Shown in pieces: positions 7,549 to 14,262 of a stretch of DNA of 14,262 bases. The position numbers and the translations under genes are program-made. The notes beneath the pieces are model-generated. The model had not been told where the DNA came from. It was given only the letters and a program-made list of their open reading frames with translations, and did not search any database. Each line of letters starts with the position of its first letter. Positions within the stretch are counted from its first letter, which is position 1. The DNA comes from Tidjanibacter sp. Its GTDB lineage: Bacteria; Bacteroidota; Bacteroidia; Bacteroidales; Rikenellaceae. The DNA is taken from positions 1-14,262 of the forward strand of contig JAGBVY010000107.1 of NCBI GenBank assembly GCA_017630115.1. Reading direction: 5' to 3'.

Positions 7549-8262
7549 CTATTTAAGACAATCAAGATAGAGCGATACGGTCTTTTCAAGTCCGTAATAG
7601 AGCGCATCGGAAATAAGAGCGTGACCAATCGACACCTCGTCGGTCCAAGGAATACGCTCAACAAAGTAGGCCAAGTTGTCTAAGTTGAGGTCGTGACCAG
7701 CATTGAGTCCAAGACCAACCTTGCGAGCCTCCTCAGCAGCCGCCACATAGGGGCGTATGGCCTCCTCGCGAGAAGAGTGATAATCACGAGCATAGGCCTC
7801 CGTGTAGAGTTCCACTCGGTCAGCTCCACACTCTTTTGCTCCACGCACCATCTCGGGCACAGGATCGACAAATACCGACACACGGATACCCTTCTGCTTA
7901 AACTGCGCTATCTTCTCGCGCAAGAAATCGCGATGTTTCACTGTATCCCAACCAGCATTGGAAGTGATTGCATCGGCTGCATCGGGCACAAGCGTAACCT
8001 GAGCTGGAACAACCTCCAAAACCAAGTCGGTAAAAGAGTCTATTGGGTTGCCCTCAATGTTGAGTTCGGTCTTAACCAATTCTTTCAGGTTGCGAACATC
8101 GTCGTAGCGGATATGGCGACCATCGGGGCGTGGATGCACGGTGATTCCTTCGGCGCCAAAACTTTCAATCCTCTGTGCTGCAAGCAACACATCGGGCAGA
8201 TTGCCACCACGCGAATTGCGTATTACGGCCACTTTATTTATGTTTACACTCAGTTTTGTCAT
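7549..8262 (-). CDS. pdxJ: Pyridoxine 5'-phosphate synthase
   Basis: Condenses 1-deoxy-D-xylulose 5-phosphate with 3-amino-1-hydroxyacetone 1-phosphate to form pyridoxine 5'-phosphate in the DXP-dependent vitamin B6 pathway. The 237 residues match a full-length TIM-barrel PdxJ: LSVNINKVAVIRNSRGG (4-20), GITVHPRPDGRHI (39-51, catalytic H43), LNIEGNP with E70, VTLVPDAADAITSNAGWD (89-106), VELYTEAYA (150-158), LGLNAGHDLN (184-193, H190) and IGHALISDALYYGL (212-225). The NINK start in place of the enterobacterial NIDH, and the SNAGWD motif, are as I recall for the Bacteroidota branch. It is the first gene of the pdxJ-cca-FKBP series and diverges from nadK across 81 bases. I found no clear TAnnTTTG element for it in that gap. 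Confidence 0.96.
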   Translation of the reverse strand: MTKLSVNINKVAVIRNSRGGNLPDVLLAAQRIESFGAEGITVHPRPDGRHIRYDDVRNLKELVKTELNIEGNPIDSFTDLVLEVVPAQVTLVPDAADAITSNAGWDTVKHRDFLREKIAQFKQKGIRVSVFVDPVPEMVRGAKECGADRVELYTEAYARDYHSSREEAIRPYVAAAEEARKVGLGLNAGHDLNLDNLAYFVERIPWTDEVSIGHALISDALYYGLEKTVSLYLDCLK

Positions 8263-8305
8263 AGTAATTTTTTGGTTAATGTTAGTTTTATAAAGAAGTT
8301 TTAGG

Positions 8306-8313
8306 TATTTTTG
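8306..8313 (+). promoter_or_regulatory. -7 element of the nadK promoter
   Basis: TATTTTTG matches TAnnTTTG and lies 30 bases before the nadK ATG. The -33 position (about 8282-8285) reads TTAG, only a partial match to TTTG. The predicted leader is about 25 bases. The TTG at 8311, which could be taken as a start codon, is part of this element. Confidence 0.55.
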
Positions 8314-8343
8314 CGATGTAAAGGTATCACAAAGTTTTGTGAA

Positions 8344-9231
8344 ATGAAAATAATTTTATTCTCGCGCCCCTCTTTATCCACTTCAATAGAGAAATTTGGC
8401 GCACTTATAGAGGGCATCAAGGCCCGCAACATACCCTATGCAGTCAATGAAGGCACAGCCTCGTGGCTTGCAGACAACCAAGGCGATAAAATCCCAGAGG
8501 GCAACATCTACTCCTCGATGCAGGATGTCCTCACCGATGATTCGGTTGTAATCTCCTATGGAGGCGACGGCACACTGCTTAGTGCCGTTAGGGCTCTTGG
8601 AGGTCACCCCACCCCAGTATTGGGCATCAATTCGGGCCGACTTGGCTTCCTCGCCATAGCCTCACAAGAGGATGCTTTGGAGGCTCTCGATGCGCTTTCT
8701 GCTGGCAACTACACAACCGAACACCGCTCACTTTTGAGCATTGAAGGTGTGCTTGAAGATGACGTGGATTTCCCATTGGCATTCAACGAGTTCTCGGTGC
8801 AGCGTAAGCATATGGGAATGATTGGTATCAGAGTGGAGGTTGATGGCCGTATGGTGGCCAACTATTGGAGTGACGGAGTGATTGTCGCCACCCCCACCGG
8901 TTCTACCGCCTACTCACTCAGCGCAGGAGGTCCCATCGTTGCCCCCGAATGCAATTGTATGGTGCTCACTCCCATCGCTCCCCACAATCTTACAATGCGC
9001 CCACTGGTTGTGCCCGATAGTTCCACTCTCAGGCTCACAATTGATGCACGCGACCCCTATGCAGTTGCCGCCATCGACAACGAGAGCTTCACCATTCGCA
9101 ACGGCTCGTCATTTACCATCACTCGCGCCAAGGAGCAAGTTTTTTTGGTTAAACTGCAAAATATATCCTTCTACGATACGTTAAAACAGAAGATGATGTG
9201 GGGTCTGGATGGCAGAGAGTCAAAACATTAG
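8344..9231 (+). CDS. nadK: NAD kinase
   Basis: Phosphorylates NAD to NADP, the only route to NADP in most bacteria. Counting from the ATG at 8344 gives 295 residues starting MKIILFSRPS. A frame-compatible TTG 33 bases upstream lies inside the likely -7 promoter element, so it is not used. Motifs in order: GGDGTLL (73-79, nucleotide-binding GGDG with D75), LGINSGRLGFLA (93-104), the FNEFSVQR segment (148-154, conserved NE), SDGVIVATPTGSTAYSLSAGGPI (176-198) and the LTPIAPHNLTMRPLVVPD stretch near the C-terminus. Length and motif order are normal for the family. It diverges from pdxJ, and a separate promoter precedes the next gene, uppS, so nadK is probably transcribed mainly as its own unit. 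Confidence 0.96.
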   Translation: MKIILFSRPSLSTSIEKFGALIEGIKARNIPYAVNEGTASWLADNQGDKIPEGNIYSSMQDVLTDDSVVISYGGDGTLLSAVRALGGHPTPVLGINSGRLGFLAIASQEDALEALDALSAGNYTTEHRSLLSIEGVLEDDVDFPLAFNEFSVQRKHMGMIGIRVEVDGRMVANYWSDGVIVATPTGSTAYSLSAGGPIVAPECNCMVLTPIAPHNLTMRPLVVPDSSTLRLTIDARDPYAVAAIDNESFTIRNGSSFTITRAKEQVFLVKLQNISFYDTLKQKMMWGLDGRESKH

Positions 9232-9276
9232 ACCTACGACGGAGCAGAAAGAGTGCAGATTTACCCCCTTTACCTA

Positions 9277-9307
9277 TTTGTAATAAGAGAACTTTGTGTT
9301 ATATTTG
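9277..9307 (+). promoter_or_regulatory. Bacteroidetes-type promoter of the uppS-bamA-skp operon
   Basis: TTTG at 9277-9280, a 19-bp spacer and TATATTTG at 9300-9307 fit the -33/-7 consensus closely. Transcription would start near 9313, about 13 bases before the uppS ATG, giving a very short A/T-rich leader without a Shine-Dalgarno site. Confidence 0.75.
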
Positions 9308-9326
9308 CACGTTTAATTAAAAACTA

Positions 9327-10055
9327 ATGGCAGAAAACATCAAAGATAAAAAAACACCTTGCCACGTTGCCATTATTATGGACGGCAATGGCAGGTGGGC
9401 GCAACAACGCGGCTTGGAGCGTCCTGAGGGACACATCGCTGGCGTTGAAGCTGTGCGTCGTGTGCTGAAAGCAGCAGTGGCCGAGGGTGTAAAGTACCTT
9501 ACCCTCTACACCTTCTCTACCGAGAACTGGGGTCGCCCCAAGGAGGAGGTAGATGCAATTATGGAGCTGTTTTGCAAGAGCGTAGTGGCCGAGACTCCCG
9601 AGCTGAAAGCACAAGGCGTCAGGGCTCGCATTATGGGCGATAGGAGTGCCCTCTCGGAGAAGGTCAATCACTACATAGACCGCATCGAAAACGAGACAGC
9701 CGAGGGCGAGCGCATCACCCTCATATTCGCAATGAATTACAGCTCACGCCACGAACTAACTGAAACAATGAAGGTATTGGCACAGAAGGTGGCCGAGGGC
9801 TCACTCAGGGCTGAGGAGATTGACGCAGCAACAATTAGCGCCAACCTCTACTCGTGCGACTACCCCGACCCCGACCTTATCATCCGCACTGGTGGCGAGT
9901 ATCGCCTGAGCAACTTCCTTATGTGGCAGGCAGCATATAGCGAACTCTTCTTTACCCCCACCCTGTGGCCCGATTTCGACCACGACTCACTCAAAGAGGC
10001 TTTGGAGGCCTACTCGGGTCGCAATAGGCGATTTGGCTTGGTAGAGGCAAAATAG
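9327..10055 (+). CDS. uppS: Isoprenyl transferase (undecaprenyl diphosphate synthase)
   Basis: Extends farnesyl diphosphate with isopentenyl units in cis to make undecaprenyl diphosphate, the lipid carrier for peptidoglycan and surface polysaccharides. The 242-residue protein has the cis-prenyltransferase signature HVAIIMDGNGRWAQQRG (13-29, catalytic D19 and N21-G22-R23-W24), GHIAGVEAVRRVL (35-47), LYTFSTENWGRP (60-71) and the substrate-binding RTGGEYRLSNFLMWQ (187-201), followed by YSELFFTPTLWPDF (204-217). It has no signal peptide and should act at the inner face of the membrane. It is the first gene after a strong consensus promoter and is followed by bamA 38 bases downstream. The same order, uppS then bamA then skp genes, is common in Bacteroidota. 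Confidence 0.95.
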   Translation: MAENIKDKKTPCHVAIIMDGNGRWAQQRGLERPEGHIAGVEAVRRVLKAAVAEGVKYLTLYTFSTENWGRPKEEVDAIMELFCKSVVAETPELKAQGVRARIMGDRSALSEKVNHYIDRIENETAEGERITLIFAMNYSSRHELTETMKVLAQKVAEGSLRAEEIDAATISANLYSCDYPDPDLIIRTGGEYRLSNFLMWQAAYSELFFTPTLWPDFDHDSLKEALEAYSGRNRRFGLVEAK

Positions 10056-10093
10056 AAAGATTATTGGCAAAAGAAATATATCACAATATAGAA

Positions 10094-12670
10094 ATGTTTA
10101 GGAAAACACTCCTCATACTCACCTGGCTGCTAACCCTCAGCACAACAATACTTTGGGCTCAAAAGACCGAGCCAACGATTGTTGCTGTCGAAAAGGCGGC
10201 AGAATCCGATTCGCTCACAATCGACCTCAATGCTCCTTTGGCCGACTACTCTACGCCAAAGAAGTACTACATACGCAACATCACAGCCGAGGGCATTAAA
10301 TATCTCGACGCCAAGTTGCAAATCAACTCGTCGGGCTTGGCTGTTGGCGACCAAATCTCTATTCCCGGACGCGAGATTTCCGACGCTATTAGCCGCCTTT
10401 GGTCGAAGCAGTACTTCTCTGATGTGCAGATTTTTGCCGAGCCTGTGGGCGATAGTGTCGATTTGAAAATCTACCTCTCCGAGCGTCCCCGCATCTTCCG
10501 TTGGCAATTTGAGGGTATCAGCAAGAGTGCCACAAACACCCTGATTGAGGACCTCAAACTTAAACGTGGCTCGGAGACTCTGAGCGACTACAACATCGAA
10601 AAGAGGGTCAATCAAATCAAAGACCACTACATTCACAAAGGTTGGAGAAATGTGGTGGTTACGCCTCGTATTGAGAACGATAGCGTCATCCGCAATGCTG
10701 TGAACGTAACCTTTGTGGTGGACAAGCGTGAGAAGGTCAGGATTGGCGAGATTAACTTCGAGGGCAATGAGGTCTTTACCGACAAGCAGCTCCGCAAGGT
10801 GATGAAGAAGATTCACCAGAAGAGCATCAACATCTTCCACAACACCAAGATGCGCGAGGATGAATTGAAGGAGGATTTCGAGAATATCATCGACTTCTAC
10901 CACTCGAAAGGCTATCGTAACGCAATGATTGTGAGCGACTCGATATATGTTATCAGCCCCGAGCGTATTGGCCTGACGATTACCGTCAATGAGGGCAATC
11001 AGTTCCACTACCGCGACATTAAGTGGGTTGGTAATAGCAAATACTCTACCGAACACCTTAACAACATCCTCGGCCTGAAAAAGGGCGACACCTACGACAA
11101 AAAGACTCTCAATGAGCGACTTGGCGTGGGTAAGGAGGATGACCCCGAGGATGTATCGACAGTAAATGCACTCTACCAGAACGAGGGCTATTTGGCTTCG
11201 CAGATTTCTCCCACCGAGATTATCATTGGCTCGGATAGTATCGATTTGGAAATCAAGATTTTCGAGGGTCAGCAGTACCGATTCAACAACGTCGGCATCA
11301 CTGGCAACAACAAGGTGAACGACGAGGTTGTCCGTAGGGAGATTTACACTCGCCCCGGCGAACTCTACAACCGCGCACTGCTGATGCAGACAATGCGTCA
11401 GTTGGCCGCTATGGGTCACTTCGACGAGACTCAGATTCGCCCCGACATCCGCCCCGTTATGGGCTCCAATGACGCCGTGGATGTAACTTGGCATTTGAGC
11501 GAAAAGGCCTCGGATAAGTTTGAGATTAGTGGCGGTTGGGGTGCCGGTATGTTTGTGGGCTCGCTTGGCGTTGTCTTCACGAATATGAGTATGCGTAACC
11601 TCTTCAACAAGAATGCTTGGCGTCCCTATCCTCAGGGCGACAACCAGCAACTCTCGATTCGTGGCCAGACCAACGGTACATATTACAGCTCATTCTCGGC
11701 AAGTTTCACGGAGCCTTGGTTGGGTGGCAAGAAACCCAACTCACTCACTATTGGCGCTTACTGGTCGGAGCAAACTACCAACTACTACACCGCCTACACT
11801 GGATTGGTGAACAATGGTCAGTACTTCCGTGCTATGGGCGCGAGTGCAGGCTTGGGTCGCCGACTTTCGTGGCCCGACCAATACTTCACACTCTACAACG
11901 AGTTGGCATATCAGGCCTACGAGATGAAGGATTGGAACTACTTCTTGATTCAGAACGGCAGGGCCAACATCTTCACCTTCCGCACTGTGCTGTCGCGTAA
12001 CTCGGCCGACTCCCCCATCTTCCCACGCAGGGGTTCGGAGTTTACCTTCTCGCTAACGCTAACTCCTCCCTACTCGCTCTTCAACAAGGATGCAGACTAC
12101 TCCACAATGAGCGACGAGCAGAAGTATAAGTGGATTGAGTACCACAAGTGGTTGCTGAGCTACAAATGGTACTATCCTCTGACCAACGATGGCAAACTTG
12201 TTGTTATGACAAGGGCTGAGATGGGTTACTTGGGCAACTACAATCCCGAGAAACAGTCGCCATTTGAGGGCTTTGATATTGGTGGTGACGGTATGTCGGG
12301 ATACAACGTCTATGGTGTGGACATCATCTCCCTTAGGGGTTACGAGGATGGCGCCCTGACTCCCAGCAACACCAACTACACCTATGCCAATGTTTACAAC
12401 AAATATACAGCCGAGTTGCGCTATCCTCTGATTATGGAGCCTCAGTCGCAGATTTATGCGCTGATTTTTGCCGAGGCTGGTAATGGTTGGCTCTCGTGGC
12501 GCGACTTCAACCCCTTTGAGCTGAAACGCTCGGCGGGTGCCGGTGTTAGAATCTACTTGCCCGTATTCGGTCTTTTGGGTATCGACTGGGGCTGGGGCTT
12601 CGACAAGGCATACGGTAGCAACGACCCAAGTGGCAGCCAGTTCCACTTTGTTATTGGACAGCAATTTTAA
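10094..12670 (+). CDS. bamA: Outer membrane protein assembly factor BamA
   Basis: Central subunit of the BAM complex, which folds and inserts beta-barrel proteins into the outer membrane. From the ATG at 10094 it has 858 residues with a signal peptide MFRKTLLILTWLLTLSTTIL-WA (cleavage about residue 22). A TTG 30 bases upstream would put charged residues and IYHNIE ahead of the signal peptide and is less likely. Five POTRA domains follow at roughly 57-134, 135-213, 214-303, 304-394 and 395-471; several begin a strand ending in GN or EG (INFEGNEVF, IKWVGNSKY, VGITGNNKV). The Omp85 barrel occupies about 472-858, with the loop-6 motif LRGYEDG (L747-R748-G749-Y750) and a C-terminal strand FHFVIGQQF ending in Phe. 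It is full length for the family, lies between uppS and two Skp-like chaperone genes, and shows no frame disruption. Confidence 0.96.
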   Translation: MFRKTLLILTWLLTLSTTILWAQKTEPTIVAVEKAAESDSLTIDLNAPLADYSTPKKYYIRNITAEGIKYLDAKLQINSSGLAVGDQISIPGREISDAISRLWSKQYFSDVQIFAEPVGDSVDLKIYLSERPRIFRWQFEGISKSATNTLIEDLKLKRGSETLSDYNIEKRVNQIKDHYIHKGWRNVVVTPRIENDSVIRNAVNVTFVVDKREKVRIGEINFEGNEVFTDKQLRKVMKKIHQKSINIFHNTKMREDELKEDFENIIDFYHSKGYRNAMIVSDSIYVISPERIGLTITVNEGNQFHYRDIKWVGNSKYSTEHLNNILGLKKGDTYDKKTLNERLGVGKEDDPEDVSTVNALYQNEGYLASQISPTEIIIGSDSIDLEIKIFEGQQYRFNNVGITGNNKVNDEVVRREIYTRPGELYNRALLMQTMRQLAAMGHFDETQIRPDIRPVMGSNDAVDVTWHLSEKASDKFEISGGWGAGMFVGSLGVVFTNMSMRNLFNKNAWRPYPQGDNQQLSIRGQTNGTYYSSFSASFTEPWLGGKKPNSLTIGAYWSEQTTNYYTAYTGLVNNGQYFRAMGASAGLGRRLSWPDQYFTLYNELAYQAYEMKDWNYFLIQNGRANIFTFRTVLSRNSADSPIFPRRGSEFTFSLTLTPPYSLFNKDADYSTMSDEQKYKWIEYHKWLLSYKWYYPLTNDGKLVVMTRAEMGYLGNYNPEKQSPFEGFDIGGDGMSGYNVYGVDIISLRGYEDGALTPSNTNYTYANVYNKYTAELRYPLIMEPQSQIYALIFAEAGNGWLSWRDFNPFELKRSAGAGVRIYLPVFGLLGIDWGWGFDKAYGSNDPSGSQFHFVIGQQF

Positions 12671-12696
12671 CTAACTTAAAAACAACTCATACCGCT

Positions 12697-13200
12697 ATGA
12701 AAAAAACTATCATTCTCAGTGCCATCTTTGCTCTGGTGAGCTTGGGTGCATCGGCTCAGAACTACGCAGTAGTAAATAGCCAGAAAGTATATCAGTCTAT
12801 CGAGGCTTACGCTTCGGCAGTGAAGGAGATTGACGAGCTTGCCACCACCTACCAGAAGAATATCGATGAGGCTTTTGCCAAGGTTGAGGAGATGTACCAG
12901 AACTATATGGTTGCCAAACCCAGCCTGAGCTACGAGGAGCAGCAGGCCGAGGAGCAGAACATCATCAACAATGAGCAGAAAATCACCACCTACCAGCAGA
13001 ATGTCTTTGGTAGCGACGGTGTGCTGACTAAAAAGCAGGAGGAGATGCTAAAACCCTTCCACGATAAGGTGTCGAATGCTATCAAGCAGTATGCTATGGC
13101 CAATGGCTACAAGATGATTATCGACATTGCCACCACCGCCCTGCCCTACTATGCGCCCGAAGTGGACATTACCGAAGAAATTATTAAACTCGTTAAATAA
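12697..13200 (+). CDS. OmpH/Skp-family periplasmic chaperone (first copy)
   Basis: Predicted Skp-like holdase that binds unfolded outer-membrane proteins in the periplasm and hands them to BamA. The 167 residues begin with a signal peptide MKKTIILSAIFALVSLGASA (cleavage about 20), then the NYAVVNSQKVYQSI strand (22-35), a long charged helical pair (about 40-135) that would form the tentacle hairpin, and a closing segment GYKMIIDIATTALPYYAPEVDITEE (137-161) that pairs with the first strand in the trimer body. It begins 26 bases after bamA and ends 23 bases before a second family member. The helical arms include KPSLSYEEQQAEEQ, so this copy is not simply a duplicate of the next one. It is probably essential cargo-handling machinery, but its partner range is unknown. 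Confidence 0.9.
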   Translation: MKKTIILSAIFALVSLGASAQNYAVVNSQKVYQSIEAYASAVKEIDELATTYQKNIDEAFAKVEEMYQNYMVAKPSLSYEEQQAEEQNIINNEQKITTYQQNVFGSDGVLTKKQEEMLKPFHDKVSNAIKQYAMANGYKMIIDIATTALPYYAPEVDITEEIIKLVK

Positions 13201-13223
13201 AACAATCAAGACAAAAAAGAATT

Positions 13224-13735
13224 ATGAAATTTATGATGAAACTTTCGGTTGCTGTTGTAGCACTCTTTGCTGCTACGTCGGTTGCCAACGCACAGCCCAA
13301 ATTTGGTTATGTTAATTCGCAGGAGGTAATCGTTGCAATGCCCGAGCTTGCGGAGGTGCAGGCTAGCCTCGACAAGTTGCAGAAAGAGCTTGAAGAGCAG
13401 TTGGAGATTATTCAGGTGGAGTACAACAATCGCCTTGTAGAGTATCAGAAGAATGCTGCCAGCTACTCCGACGCCATCCGTCAGAGCAAAGAGCAGGAGC
13501 TTATGAGCCTCCAACAGCGCTACGAGGAGCTTGGCAAGGCCGGCTCGCAGGATTTGCAGAATCAGCAGGCCAAACTTATGCAGCCCGTTATTGAGAAGGC
13601 TCGCGCCGCTATTGACAAGGTATCGGCCGAGGGTGGATTCATTGCAGTGTTCGATATGGCTGCCGGCTCGTTGGCCTACTACGACAAGGCGCAGATGATT
13701 GACATTGCTCCTATGGTACGCGCCGAGCTTGGTAT
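13224..13735 (+). CDS. OmpH/Skp-family periplasmic chaperone (second copy), 3' end replaced by ftsZ sequence
   Basis: A second Skp-like chaperone gene. It has a signal peptide MKFMMKLSVAVVALFAATSVANA (cleavage about 23), the first strand PKFGYVNSQEVIVAMPE, a coiled helical arm region rich in Glu and Gln (about residues 45-125) and the closing strands FIAVFDMAAGSLAYYD and MIDIAPMVRAELGI. Family members normally stop within a few residues of this point (about 165-175 in total), so nearly all of the gene is present. Here the frame continues without a stop into FtsZ-coding sequence and runs off the window. Codon use up to about 13735 matches the rest of the window (Ser mostly TCG/AGC, Glu GAG, Ala often GCC). 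The natural stop is missing, and I regard the join as artificial. The end coordinate is an estimate within about 15 bases. Confidence 0.85.
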
Positions 13736-13745
13736 CGCCGAGCTT
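13721..13745 (+). repeat. 10-bp direct repeat at the OmpH/FtsZ junction
   Basis: CGCCGAGCTT occurs at 13721-13730 and again at 13736-13745, separated by GGTAT. Both copies are in the same reading phase and encode Ala-Glu-Leu. One copy fits the OmpH C-terminus (VRAEL) and the other the FtsZ segment (GIAELSKYVDSL), so the repeat marks where the two gene sequences were joined. Confidence 0.8.
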
Positions 13746-14262
13746 TCCAAGTACGTTGACTCGCTCATCGTTATTCCCAACGAGCGTCTGAAGCAGGTTG
13801 AGGATACTCATATCACACTTGCAAACGCATTTGAAATCGCTGATGACGTTCTTCGCCGCGGTGTTCAGTCCATCTCCGAGTTGATCAATGTTCCCGGTAT
13901 GATCAACCTCGACTTTGCGGACGTTACCAACATCATGGCTGACGCAGGTCTTGCTCACATGGGTACCGGTCAGGCTACCGGCAAGGACAAGGCAGAAAAG
14001 GCAGCACAGATGGCAATCACCTCCCCGCTTCTGGAAACCTCCATTTCCGGTGCAAAGGGACTGCTCATCAACATCACCGGTTCTCCCGACATGGGTCTGG
14101 ACGAAGCATCCGTCGCATCCCAGCTCATCACCGATCAGACCGATCCCGATGCAACCATCATCTGGGGTGTCGCGTTTGACGAATCCCTCGAGGACGAAAT
14201 TCAGGTTACCGTCATTGCAACCGGTCTTGACGCTGACAAGAAGCTCAAGAAGCTGACGCCTG
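13736..14262 (+). CDS. ftsZ: FtsZ fragment (middle and C-terminal GTPase-activating part), Clostridia-like, cut at both ends
   Basis: FtsZ is the tubulin-like GTPase that forms the division ring. This fragment starts at the helix equivalent to ITELSKHVDSL of E. coli FtsZ (about residue 165) and contains VDSLIVIPNERL, NAFEIADDVLRRGVQSISEL, the T7 loop NLDFADV whose acidic residues complete the GTPase site of the next subunit, GTGQATGKDKAEKAAQMAI, SPLLETSISGAKGLLINI and DEIQVTVIATGLD. The N-terminal nucleotide-binding half with GGGTGTG is absent, so it could not work as FtsZ. Wording such as ITLANAFEIADDVLRRGVQSISELI is close to clostridial FtsZ as I recall it. Codon use differs from the rest of the window: Ser is TCC in 9 of 11 codons, Ala mostly GCA or GCT with no GCC after 13740, Glu is split between GAA and GAG. 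The frame is open to the edge. It is most likely from another genome. Confidence 0.93.

Noticed and set aside
8311..8343. TTG start for nadK, adding 11 residues
   Set aside because: The TTG is part of a TATTTTTG promoter element, and the ATG at 8344 gives the normal NadK N-terminus.
10064..10093. TTG start for bamA, adding 10 residues
   Set aside because: It would place a polar stretch before an otherwise perfect signal peptide; the ATG at 10094 fits better.
10130..11650. 506-codon open frame on the minus strand inside bamA
   Set aside because: It is antisense to a clearly coding, motif-complete bamA. The predicted protein shows no recognisable domain, and its openness follows from the codon bias of the plus strand.
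13206..13958. 250-codon minus-strand frame spanning the OmpH/FtsZ junction
   Set aside because: It is antisense to two recognised coding segments and crosses the probable artificial join, so it cannot be a natural gene.
13224..14262. A novel OmpH-FtsZ fusion protein linking envelope chaperoning to division
   Set aside because: The fusion would export half an FtsZ lacking its nucleotide site. The codon change and the microhomology at the seam point to a chimera rather than a new system.
1..14262. CRISPR arrays, insertion sequences, tRNA or rRNA genes, phage or defence genes
   Set aside because: Reading both strands, I found no spaced repeats, transposase motifs, tRNA-like folds or defence-family motifs. 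Gene gaps are all short, the largest being 921-1029.

Overview
The window reads as a chromosomal housekeeping segment of a Bacteroidales bacterium, up to about position 13735. Supporting signs are the Bacteroidetes-type promoter elements (TTG, about 20 bp, TAnnTTTG), the lack of Shine-Dalgarno sites, the Bacteroidota form of PdxJ, the alaS/M23-peptidase divergent pair, and the uppS-bamA-skp-skp gene order. I would not name a genus from this sequence. No gap between genes exceeds 300 bases. I see no tRNA, rRNA, CRISPR array, insertion sequence or phage gene.

Layout. The left edge holds the first 306 codons of alanyl-tRNA synthetase on the minus strand. It diverges at 921-1029 from a plus-strand operon of two tandem, paralogous, membrane-anchored M23 peptidases (1030-2022, 2056-3009) and a small DUF3784-like membrane protein (3039-3341). 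A bidirectional hairpin terminator (about 3359-3406) separates this from a minus-strand block. Read in transcription order, that block is pdxJ (8262-7549), cca (7526-6111) and an FKBP-type isomerase (6100-5696), then an outer-membrane porin (5611-4625) and a Gate-domain inner-membrane protein (4587-3424). From 8344 to the right, genes run on the plus strand: nadK, then uppS with its own good promoter, bamA and two OmpH/Skp chaperones. uppS makes the lipid carrier for wall and surface polysaccharide, BamA inserts outer-membrane proteins, and the Skp-like proteins chaperone them through the periplasm. This part of the window is therefore an envelope-biogenesis cluster.

The right end is abnormal. 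The second OmpH gene runs in frame, without a stop, into about 525 bases that encode the middle and C-terminal part of an FtsZ of Firmicutes/Clostridia type, lacking its GTP-binding N-terminal half. Codon choice changes sharply at the same point, and a 10-bp direct repeat sits on the junction. The simplest reading is an assembly chimera (two gut or other community genomes joined at a short shared sequence), not a natural OmpH-FtsZ fusion. No convincing previously undescribed system is present. The next most interesting items are the duplicated M23 pair with its overlapping divergent promoter, and the porin/Gate-protein pair, whose substrate is unknown.
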